From Gemmata massiliana (GTDB lineage: Bacteria > Planctomycetota > Planctomycetia > Gemmatales > Gemmataceae): a stretch of DNA of 55,646 bases. The position numbers were made by a program, and so were the translations under genes. The notes below the pieces were generated by a model, which saw nothing but the letters and a program-made list of their open reading frames with translations, was not told where the DNA came from and searched no databases. Shown here one piece after another: positions 17,270 through 24,575 of the stretch (positions are counted from its first letter, which is position 1; every line of letters begins with the position of its first letter). The DNA lies in NCBI GenBank assembly GCA_000531095.1, contig HG799469.1, positions 93,544-149,189 on the forward strand. The letters are read 5' to 3'.

Positions 17270-19186
17270 TTACTCGATCCGCGTGACCACCTTTTCGCGC
17301 TCCAGTTGCTCGGTCAGTTCTTGGGCCTCGCCGCGCGTTAAACCTTCGTTGAGCACGAATGGCAGTTGCGACATGATCGCGCTCGCTTCTTCGACCGTGC
17401 AGCCGCGCTGGAGCCGCACGTGTGTCGCGAGCACTCCCATTGCCGTTGCCGGGAACGTGTCCACCACCACGCGACTCACCGCGGCGGGGCGCTGGAGCCG
17501 GAGCAGGCGCTCGTAGTCGGGCAGTTCGGCCACGACGGTGAGCTTGTCGCCCACTTTCAGCCGGTACCCGCGCACGTCGTTCAGATCCCGACCCGAAAGG
17601 GCAACCGGTAACAGTGCGTAGTCGAGGACGATCGCGCGGAGCGACTTGCCGTTCAGGTGGTCGTCGGCGTCGTTGACGACCAAATCGATGATGACCAGCG
17701 TGCGCCCCGCCGCAGATACGAGCGTTTGCACGCTGTCGCCGTAGAGCGCGGACGCGAACGCCGGGGCCGCCAGCGCGGGTACCGCCATCGCGTGCCGGAT
17801 CTCGGCCGCCTCGCGCACGGCCTCCGCGAACTCCGGTTCACTGAGCCGCACCACGACCCGCTGTTTTGGACCCATCTCGCGCACCAAGAGGGCGATCTCG
17901 ATGTTTCCGAGTTCGCTCGACGTGGCCGCAATCACGGCCTTCGCGGAATCGGACCGGGCCTGGCGTAGTATTTCGGGCACGGTCGCGTCGCCGACGAACA
18001 CGGGCACGCCCATGCGCCGAACGGTCTCGAAGAACGGCCCGTCGTTCTCTTTATCGATGGCCACGACGCGCTCGCCCATCGCGATCAGTTCTTGCACGAG
18101 CCGGTACCCGACGTTCCCCAACCCGCATACGACGACGTGCCCACCGTCGGGCACCCGGCGCATTTCGAGTGCGCCGCCCAACCGCGCGCGGATGAGGTAG
18201 TTCGTGAGGATCGCGGTGAACCCCGCGACGAGGGCGGCCCCGGCTAGCTTCAAGATGCTGATGAACACCTTCGCCCATTCGGGCTTGTTCTCACCGTGCA
18301 ACTCACCACCGGTCGCGATGATGCTGACCGTCTGGTACATCCCGTCGCCCCACGCGGTGCCGATACCGTACCGGAACGTCAGCGTGCTGATTAGCAGCGT
18401 GACGAACAGAACCGGCGTGATGATCTTCACCGAGAGATCGACTTCGAGGAGCGTGCGCCGGGCCGTGCGCACCCACCGGCGCACTGTGCTCGCCCACTGC
18501 ACCCCAGCGAGCAAGTCCCCGCGGAGCCGCTGCAACAGCTTTTGCAACGCCGCCGGCGGGCCGCACACAATGAGCCGGTCGCCCGGTGCCAGAGTCGCGC
18601 TGCCGTTGACGTTCAGCAGGAATTGCGGATCGCCTTGGACGGGCACGAACGCGAGGGGTGTGAAGCCGTGCGCGGCCGCGAGGTCCGCGATGCGCTGCCC
18701 GATCAGTTCGGAATCTTCGGTCGCAACCAGTTCGGAAATCTGACGCGGGCCGTCGTCAAGTTTGAACGCGCCGAGCGCGTCGCCCGTCACCGCGGTGAGG
18801 GCCAGGACCGGGGCGACGAGCGCCGACACGCTGAGCGCGACCGTGTTCTTCACCGCGCCGCCGAACCGCGCGATCAGGTTCTGGTTGAACATGCGGACCA
18901 CGACGCGGGTGGTCGGGTTCAGCTTGCGCGCGAGGAGCGCGGTGGAGATGTTGACCAGATCGTCCGACGTGACGATGACGATCCCGCGGGCGTCTTTGAT
19001 GCCGGCCTGTTCGAGCAGCTCGTGGCGCCGGCAGTCACCTTTGAAAGCCGTCACGCCGGCCAAGCGCGGGTCATTGGGATCGGCCTTGATGTCGATCACG
19101 ACGACCGGCAGCCCGGCGGCTCGGAGTGAGTCGAGCACGCGCCAGCCGACGCGCCCCAGCCCGCACAGCAGAACCGGACGTTCCAT
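17270..19186 (-). CDS. Double TrkA-domain ion-channel-like protein
   Basis: From ATG 19186 the protein has 638 residues. An N-terminal RCK/TrkA-N domain begins VLLCGLGRVGWRVLDSL and carries VVVIDIKAD as its nucleotide-ribose site. A TrkA-C-like part follows (about 190-235). Two hydrophobic segments near 260-285 and 315-345 flank a pore-like loop, and a second TrkA-N domain begins VVVCGLGNVGYRLVQEL. The loop reads SIIATGGELHGEN rather than the TVGYGD potassium filter, so selectivity is questionable. The usual role would be potassium conductance or sensing gated by nucleotides. The C-terminus has another hydrophilic ligand-type domain. The upstream extension to 19258 lacks support. It is divergent from the BFD-like gene. 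Confidence 0.75.
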   Translation of the reverse strand: MERPVLLCGLGRVGWRVLDSLRAAGLPVVVIDIKADPNDPRLAGVTAFKGDCRRHELLEQAGIKDARGIVIVTSDDLVNISTALLARKLNPTTRVVVRMFNQNLIARFGGAVKNTVALSVSALVAPVLALTAVTGDALGAFKLDDGPRQISELVATEDSELIGQRIADLAAAHGFTPLAFVPVQGDPQFLLNVNGSATLAPGDRLIVCGPPAALQKLLQRLRGDLLAGVQWASTVRRWVRTARRTLLEVDLSVKIITPVLFVTLLISTLTFRYGIGTAWGDGMYQTVSIIATGGELHGENKPEWAKVFISILKLAGAALVAGFTAILTNYLIRARLGGALEMRRVPDGGHVVVCGLGNVGYRLVQELIAMGERVVAIDKENDGPFFETVRRMGVPVFVGDATVPEILRQARSDSAKAVIAATSSELGNIEIALLVREMGPKQRVVVRLSEPEFAEAVREAAEIRHAMAVPALAAPAFASALYGDSVQTLVSAAGRTLVIIDLVVNDADDHLNGKSLRAIVLDYALLPVALSGRDLNDVRGYRLKVGDKLTVVAELPDYERLLRLQRPAAVSRVVVDTFPATAMGVLATHVRLQRGCTVEEASAIMSQLPFVLNEGLTRGEAQELTEQLEREKVVTRIE

Positions 19187-19280
19187 ACGAGAACTCACTT
19201 CTCGGTGCGGTTGGTGCCTTCCATAACGATAAAATAGAGCGAACGAGCGCCTCGACACAAAGCTATTCGGACGCCGCGCA

Positions 19281-19625
19281 ATGAACTTAGATGATAAAGT
19301 CTGTTACTGCTTCCACGTGTCGCGTCGGAAGCTCGTGAACTGGGTGCGGCACAACGCGCCGAAGGTGCCGAGCCAGCTTTCGATGTGTGGTGGGGCGGGG
19401 ACGGGCTGTGGGTGGTGCATCCCGTTCTTGAAGCAGATTTTCAAGCAGGGGACCGGACCGACGGGCGGCTGTGCGTCGTGTGTCGCGACCCCGGATGACG
19501 AGATCGATGCGCTCACACCGGAGGAGTACGCCGCGCTCCGTGCAGAATACGTGAAAGCCGGTAACGGTAAGCCCCCACCGGGCGCAGAACCGTTACCGGA
19601 AGCAAAAGACGAGAAGACGGACTGA
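19281..19625 (+). CDS. BFD-like [2Fe-2S]-binding protein
   Basis: The 114-residue protein has an N-terminal BFD-type domain. CYCFHVSRRKLVNWVR supplies the first two cysteines (C-x-C) and CGGAGTGCGWCIPFLKQI supplies the second pair (C-x2-C). This is the [2Fe-2S] arrangement of bacterioferritin-associated ferredoxin and NirB/NasB middle domains. An acidic, Pro-rich tail follows from about residue 70, with another cysteine pair (CASC). It probably has a small redox or iron-handling role in the cytoplasm; no bacterioferritin gene is visible here. It starts at ATG 19281 and is divergent from the channel-like gene. Confidence 0.8.
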   Translation: MNLDDKVCYCFHVSRRKLVNWVRHNAPKVPSQLSMCGGAGTGCGWCIPFLKQIFKQGTGPTGGCASCVATPDDEIDALTPEEYAALRAEYVKAGNGKPPPGAEPLPEAKDEKTD

Positions 19626-19630
19626 GGGAG

Positions 19631-19846
19631 CTACCCTTCGACCTCGACGTATTCGACCTGACAGGACGGTTCGGGAACGGGTAGTTGGTCTTCGATCATT
19701 CCCTCCAAGTGGAACTGAATGGCTTCGCGAATTAGCTGTTCGGTTTCTTCTTTCGTGTCACCGGTTGCCACGCAACCGGGAAGGTCCGGCACATATGCGG
19801 CCCAATTGGTCCCGGCGTTCTCCAGCACAACCGCGTAGCGCTTCAT
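19631..19846 (-). CDS. HicB-like protein, no HicA next to it
   Basis: From ATG 19846 the product is 71 residues: KRYAVVLENAGTNWAAYVPD, then LPGCVATGDTKEETEQLIREAIQFH. The beta-alpha pattern with YVPDLPGC-x-ATGDT is the HicB/partial RNase H-like fold. No DNA-binding helix-turn-helix tail follows the fold, and the product ends soon after PVPEPSCQVEYVEVEG. HicB proteins normally neutralise a HicA toxin encoded alongside; here the upstream neighbour is the phospholipase C-fold gene 15 bases away and no HicA frame is visible. It may be an orphan HicB-like protein. Confidence 0.75.
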   Translation of the reverse strand: MKRYAVVLENAGTNWAAYVPDLPGCVATGDTKEETEQLIREAIQFHLEGMIEDQLPVPEPSCQVEYVEVEG

Positions 19847-19860
19847 GATTTGTCCTCGTC

Positions 19861-20727
19861 TCACCAGTGGTTCGGCAGCTTCTCGCTCCGTAGCCAAGCG
19901 GTGTACCACAAGTCGAGCGTCAGTTGCGCGCCGGCTCGGACGCGGGCCAGGATGAACGCGCGGCTCTCGGCCGTCGGCTTGTCGAACTCGCCCGCGGCGT
20001 CGAAGGCGTAGCACTTCGGAATGTGCGTGTGCGACTCCTCAATGAACTTGTTCACGTGTGCCCACACGTCGTCGATCTTCTTCGCTTCTAACCCGCGGCA
20101 CACTTCGTCTGGCGTGATCTTGTTCTTCTCCGGGAACCCGTCGATCTTCGCGTGAATGCCCTTTTGCTTCGTGGTGCCGTCGGCTTGCTTCAAGCCGTCG
20201 TAGTCGCGGGTGGTGTGTAGCGGCATCGCGGCGTCGCCGGTGTAGTGCGCGAGCGTACCGCCGTGAACGAGGCACTTCATGGGGATCGAGGTGTTTGTCG
20301 GGGCTTTGCGGTAGTCGTAGAATCCGACCACTAGTTTCTCGTAATACTCCATGATCGCGTAGGGCAGCATCCCGACCTTGTTTGGCTCCTTCTTCAGCTC
20401 GGTGTAGATCATCTTCAGCCCGTCGTAACGGTGCGTGCCGGGGAGTTTCTTGTCGTCGAGATCCTCCACGTCCAAGAAGTGGTTGCCCTCTTCTTCGCGC
20501 CGCAGGAACCCCATTTCGCGGTTCTTCCAGCGGTCCGGGTCCACGGCGAAGTGCGCGAGGTGTTTGCCGCCGTTGCGGTAGAACGCGGGCACATCGTCCG
20601 GGAGGCGCGATGCGGCCGCTTCCGCGACCGTTTCGTGCCCACCGGACCACCAGGCGTGGGCGAAACTGCCTAATATCCCCGCCACAACGATTGCCGCGGA
20701 CAACAGAACTGCCGTGCGCCGGTTCAT
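19861..20727 (-). CDS. Secreted zinc phospholipase C/S1-P1 nuclease-fold protein
   Basis: The 288-residue protein starts with a signal segment (LLSAAIVVAGILGSFAHA) directly followed by WWSGGHETVAEAAASRLP. The Trp at the mature N-terminus and the His after it match the N-terminal zinc ligands of this fold. Further zinc-site candidates are EGNHFLDVEDL and LAHYTGDAAMPLHTTRDYDG, the latter containing the H-x3-D and H residues of the trinuclear site. Function, phospholipase or nuclease, cannot be separated from sequence. It is likely periplasmic. The HicB-like gene follows 15 bases after its stop. Confidence 0.75.
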   Translation of the reverse strand: MNRRTAVLLSAAIVVAGILGSFAHAWWSGGHETVAEAAASRLPDDVPAFYRNGGKHLAHFAVDPDRWKNREMGFLRREEEGNHFLDVEDLDDKKLPGTHRYDGLKMIYTELKKEPNKVGMLPYAIMEYYEKLVVGFYDYRKAPTNTSIPMKCLVHGGTLAHYTGDAAMPLHTTRDYDGLKQADGTTKQKGIHAKIDGFPEKNKITPDEVCRGLEAKKIDDVWAHVNKFIEESHTHIPKCYAFDAAGEFDKPTAESRAFILARVRAGAQLTLDLWYTAWLRSEKLPNHW

Positions 20728-20955
20728 GATGTTTACCCAGGTTGCCGAAGAGGTTCTCCAGAGCCGGTTATATTCCCGAGCTTACCAGACCGGGCGTGAT
20801 TTCTCGGTGAAGGTGCTCAACCGGGCTACGCGCGCCGGCCGATTGTAAAGGATACCCGGCAGGATGTCGGGCGGAACGTAGGTCGCGTGAAGGTGTGAAA
20901 GCTCTCGCGCTCGAGAGCTTGTGCCCTTTCGCGTGACCCGGCAGGGAGGCCGGAC

Positions 20956-22317
20956 ATGCCTCGTGGGTCGTGGGTAGTGCTGACGTTGTTGGCGACCGGG
21001 GTCGCGCGCCCGGCCGTTGCGCAACAGCCCGGCCCGCTCGAACCGACCGGCGGTCCGCCCGTGTCGTTGGAATCGACCCCTGTTACTTCCAATCGTGATA
21101 CGTCCCGCCCGCCGCCGATCCTCGGCGCGCCGGTCATGGTTTCGGATCGCGCTCCGCAACCGAGTGTCGCGCCCGCGGGGTTCGTGGACGTGCCCGCCGA
21201 GCGCAAGCCGCAGCGCGGCGCATCGTTTGGTGCGCCTACCGCGGCCGCGTCGTTTGGCACGCCGACTCCGAACAACACCGCTACTCCGGTTCCCGCAACT
21301 GTTGTGGATTCGGCCCTCGCGCGCACCGCGTACACACCACCCGGCGCGGACACGGTGAACGAGTTCCTGACCAAGCGATCGGACCTTCGGGACGAGAAAG
21401 AGCCGACCGGACCGAAGACCCCGAAAGCCGAATCCGCATCACGTAAATTCGGCGACGGGTTCGAGAAGATTTTCGGCGCACGCAACGGCGAGTGGTTCCG
21501 CAGCGACCACATGTTCGACGGGTTCATTTCTCCTTTGAGTAACCCGTTCCTGGCGGAAGACCCGCGGTCACTCACCGAAGTGCGTCCGATCTTCATTTAC
21601 CAGAAGGTACCGAACGACCAGCGCGACTTCCGCGGTGGGAACGTCTCGTTCTTCGGGGCACAAGCGCGCGTGGCGATCACGGATCGCTGGTCGATCGTGT
21701 TCAACAAGATCGGTGGCGTTTCGGTGAACACGGGCAGCGGGTCGCCGTTCTCCGACGACACCGGGTTCGCGGAACTGTGGCTCGGGCCGAAGTACACGTT
21801 CTACCGCGGCGAGGACAACGGTGCACTGGTCGCGGGCGGGTTGCAGTTCCAGTTGCCGGTCGGGTCGAAGGCGACGTTCCAGGACACGGGAACGCTCTCG
21901 CTCGTGCCGTATGTGACTTACGGTCAGAACTTCCTCCGTGACTTCCGGCTCGGGAGCTTCAACAGCATCATCGCGTCGGGGTACTCGTTCAGCACGGACA
22001 ACCAGCGGAGCGATTACTACTGGCTGTCGGCCCACTTGGACTTCGACGCGGGCAACCTGCACCGGTTCTACCCGCTCGCGGAACTGAACTGGTTCCTGTA
22101 CACGTCGAGCGGCAAGGCGATGACGATCGGGAGCGAGGGGCGCGACCTGATTAACTTCGGCGGACAGGCCAAGAACGGGCTGCTGACGGGCACGCTCGGC
22201 GGGCGCGTGAAGATCACCGAGAGCGCTCAGTTCGGCGCGGGCTTTGAAGTGCCGCTCGCGGGGCCGAAGGATCTCTTCCGCTACCGGTTCACGCTGGACT
22301 TCATCCTGCGGTATTGA
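20956..22317 (+). CDS. Secreted beta-barrel-like hypothetical protein
   Basis: The 453-residue protein has a signal peptide (WVVLTLLATGVARPAVAQ). A long Pro/Ala/Thr-rich spacer with low-complexity segments runs to about residue 150. A C-terminal region from about 195 has strand-rich, aromatic-ended segments such as GNVSFFGAQARVAITDRWS, LWLGPKYTFYRG and DFRLGSFNSIIASGYSF. The end FRYRFTLDFILRY, with a terminal aromatic residue, is typical of outer-membrane barrel proteins. It resembles transporter-like porins in planctomycetes, but the barrel assignment is inferred. A GGGAGG ribosome-binding site precedes ATG 20956. Confidence 0.65.
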   Translation: MPRGSWVVLTLLATGVARPAVAQQPGPLEPTGGPPVSLESTPVTSNRDTSRPPPILGAPVMVSDRAPQPSVAPAGFVDVPAERKPQRGASFGAPTAAASFGTPTPNNTATPVPATVVDSALARTAYTPPGADTVNEFLTKRSDLRDEKEPTGPKTPKAESASRKFGDGFEKIFGARNGEWFRSDHMFDGFISPLSNPFLAEDPRSLTEVRPIFIYQKVPNDQRDFRGGNVSFFGAQARVAITDRWSIVFNKIGGVSVNTGSGSPFSDDTGFAELWLGPKYTFYRGEDNGALVAGGLQFQLPVGSKATFQDTGTLSLVPYVTYGQNFLRDFRLGSFNSIIASGYSFSTDNQRSDYYWLSAHLDFDAGNLHRFYPLAELNWFLYTSSGKAMTIGSEGRDLINFGGQAKNGLLTGTLGGRVKITESAQFGAGFEVPLAGPKDLFRYRFTLDFILRY

Positions 22318-22373
22318 GCCATCGAGTGGCGACCAGTCGGTGTGAGCCGGCCGGTCGCTCGTAATCAAAGCCG

Positions 22374-23225
22374 CTACTTGGCGGCAGCCGCTTCCAATTG
22401 CTTCTTCTTGCGCTCGGCGATCTCGTCGGCGAACAGTTCGCGCACCTTCTTCTTCGAGAAAAAGTCCACGATCCACGGCGCGAATCGGTTCACCAGTACC
22501 AGCATTTTGCCCTTGAGGGTGAGCGTCACGTCCAGGCTCCCGCGTTCGACGGCTTTCAGCGTCGCGACCGCGACTTCTTCGCTCGTCATTCCGCGAAGGT
22601 GGTCGAGTTGCATTTTTGCTTTCTGCTCCAGCATGTTCTTCGAGAAATTCGTCTGCGTGAGACCGGGCGAGACGACGAGCACATCAATGCCGTCTTTCGC
22701 GAGTTCGGCGCGGATGGCCTCGCTGAACCCCATAACGGCAAACTTGCTCGCCGAGTACAGCGACCGCGCCGGGAGGGCCCGCTTGCCTACGACCGACGAG
22801 ATGTTCACGATCGCGGGTGTTGTTCCCTGTTTGAGCAGCGGGAGGAGGGCGCGCGTCGTTTCCGTTAGCCCGAAGAAGTTCGTCTCGAAGATCTGGCGCA
22901 ACACTTCCGGTTCGGAGTCCATGAAGTGCCCGGTGGCACCGATGCCGGCGTTGTTGATGAGCACGTCCATGCCGCCGAAGTGTTGCGTGGCGGCGGCCAC
23001 CATTGCGGCCCGGTCCTCGGGCTTGGTCACGTCCGCGACCACCGTCTGAACGGTGCCGTTGGCTTTGCGTGCTTCGGCCGCGAGTTCATCTAATAGCGGC
23101 TGCGAGCGCGCTGCGGCCAGCACCTTGCACCCGCGCTTCGCGGCTTCCAGCACGAGCGCCCGGCCGATGCCCTGTGACGCACCCGTGACCAGTACCCGTA
23201 ACCCGTTCAGATTTCGCCGCGCCAT
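22374..23225 (-). CDS. Short-chain dehydrogenase/reductase
   Basis: The 283-residue protein begins with VLVTGASQGIGRALVLEAAK, the classical SDR NAD(P)-binding motif TGxxxGIG. Then come DVTKPEDRAA, LINNAGIGATG (NAG motif) and the catalytic SSVVGKRALPARSLYSASKFAV, with Ser and Y-x3-K. A C-terminal extension carries a membrane-near hydrophobic segment (LKGKMLVLVNRFAPWIVDFFSKKK), similar to membrane-associated SDRs acting on lipids or sphingoid-type substrates. The reaction is not determined. A GGAGG site precedes ATG 23225. It is convergent with the barrel-like gene and divergent from nagA. Confidence 0.85.
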   Translation of the reverse strand: MARRNLNGLRVLVTGASQGIGRALVLEAAKRGCKVLAAARSQPLLDELAAEARKANGTVQTVVADVTKPEDRAAMVAAATQHFGGMDVLINNAGIGATGHFMDSEPEVLRQIFETNFFGLTETTRALLPLLKQGTTPAIVNISSVVGKRALPARSLYSASKFAVMGFSEAIRAELAKDGIDVLVVSPGLTQTNFSKNMLEQKAKMQLDHLRGMTSEEVAVATLKAVERGSLDVTLTLKGKMLVLVNRFAPWIVDFFSKKKVRELFADEIAERKKKQLEAAAAK

Positions 23226-23324
23226 GACTCGCCTCCGGTGATCGTTACCGTTGTTCTACAACAACACGCCGGTCGCGTGTGACCCTGCGGGCTAACATGA
23301 GTTGGGTAAATTTGAGGGAATGAA

Positions 23325-24509
23325 ATGACTGTAACGGTTTTCGCGAACGCGACACTCGTGCTCCCGGACCGACTCGTGCCGAACGCGAGTTTGGCGATCG
23401 AGCGCGGGCGCATTGTGGAAGTCGGCGGGCCGACCAAAGGCACGATCGATCTCGGCGGAATGTATCTCGCGCCGGGGTTTGTGGATCTGCACGTTCACGG
23501 CGGCGACGGGGCCGACTTCATGGACGGCACCGCGGAGGCGTTTCGCGCCGTGTGCCGGTGTCACGCGTGCCACGGAACCACGAGCCTCACGCCCACGAGC
23601 ACGGTCGCGACCGGTCCGCAGTACGATCAGTTCCTCGCGCTCTGCGGGGAACTGTACGGCGACGTTCCCGGCGGCGCGCGGATTGTGGGGAGCCATTTTT
23701 ACGGCCCGTACTTCGCGCGCCCGGCACGCGGGTGCCACCCGGACCAGGAGTTTCTGGTGCCCGCTCCGGGGAACGCGGAACGCTTCACGAAGCTCGCCGA
23801 GCGGATGCCCCTTGTGGTGACGGTGGCGCCCGAAATCGAGAATGCCGAGTGGCTGGTGCGCACTTACGCGCCGCGCGGGGTGCGGTTCAACGCGGGGCAC
23901 AGCCACGGCACGTTCTCGCAGGTGGAAGCCGCGGTGTCGTGGGGCGTGCGGCACATCGACCACCTGTTTTGTGCGATGTCCGACCGCGCCCGTTTGCGGC
24001 TCTCGCAGGCGTTCCCGATGCGCGGCGGGATGCTCGAAGCGACGCTGTTCTTCGACGAACTCTCGACAGAAGTCATTGCCGATGGCAAGCACCTGTCGCC
24101 GGATCTGTTGCGGCTCGCGTACAAGGTGAAGGGACCGGACCGGCTCGCGCTGGTGACCGATTCGATGCGTGCGGTGGACCAACCCGATGGCGAATACTGG
24201 TTCGGCGCGATCGGCAGCGGGGAGCGCGTGCTGAAGAAGAACGGTGTGGGCGTCACACTCGACGGGACCGCGCTCGCATCGTGCGTGATGGGGATGGATC
24301 ACTGTTTGCGAACGATGCACTTTTCGGCCGGTGTACCGCTCCCGGAAGCGGTGCGGATGGCGTCTCTCACGCCCGCGCGCATCCTTGGCGTCGAGAGTGA
24401 AATCGGCAGCCTGGAAGTCGGTAAGCGCGCGGATCTGGTCGTGCTCGATCGCGCACTGAACGTGCAACAGGTATTCGTTGGTGGCGAGCGAGTGAGCGGT
24501 GCGGCGTAG
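23325..24509 (+). CDS. nagA: NagA-like N-acetylglucosamine-6-phosphate deacetylase
   Basis: The 394-residue amidohydrolase has YLAPGFVDLHVHGGDGADFM near residue 45, with the metal-site H-x-H. FNAGHSHGTFSQVEAAVSWG and RHIDHLFCAMS, the usual His residues, follow. ALVTDSMRAV carries the catalytic Asp, and CVMGMDHCLRTM lies near the end. Its overall order matches NagA, which deacetylates GlcNAc-6-P to glucosamine-6-P during amino-sugar or cell-wall recycling. The NagA metal-ligand Glu, normally in a HLEGP context, is Tyr here (SHFYGPYFA), so metal number or substrate may differ. The ATG at 23325 follows a poor Shine-Dalgarno sequence. Confidence 0.8.
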   Translation: MTVTVFANATLVLPDRLVPNASLAIERGRIVEVGGPTKGTIDLGGMYLAPGFVDLHVHGGDGADFMDGTAEAFRAVCRCHACHGTTSLTPTSTVATGPQYDQFLALCGELYGDVPGGARIVGSHFYGPYFARPARGCHPDQEFLVPAPGNAERFTKLAERMPLVVTVAPEIENAEWLVRTYAPRGVRFNAGHSHGTFSQVEAAVSWGVRHIDHLFCAMSDRARLRLSQAFPMRGGMLEATLFFDELSTEVIADGKHLSPDLLRLAYKVKGPDRLALVTDSMRAVDQPDGEYWFGAIGSGERVLKKNGVGVTLDGTALASCVMGMDHCLRTMHFSAGVPLPEAVRMASLTPARILGVESEIGSLEVGKRADLVVLDRALNVQQVFVGGERVSGAA

Positions 24510-24524
24510 TCACCGCGGTTGCGC

Positions 24525-24564
24525 AACGAACGGCCCGCGAGTGTCCACTCGCGGGCCGTTCGTT
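24525..24564. terminator. Strong hairpin between convergent genes
   Basis: A perfect inverted repeat with 19-base arms (AACGAACGGCCCGCGAGTG and its complement) has only a 2-4 base loop. It lies between the stop codons of the nagA-like gene and the DUF4139 gene. No long T-run follows, but position and stability favour a bidirectional terminator. Confidence 0.65.
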
Positions 24565-24575
24565 GGTCTCTCGCC

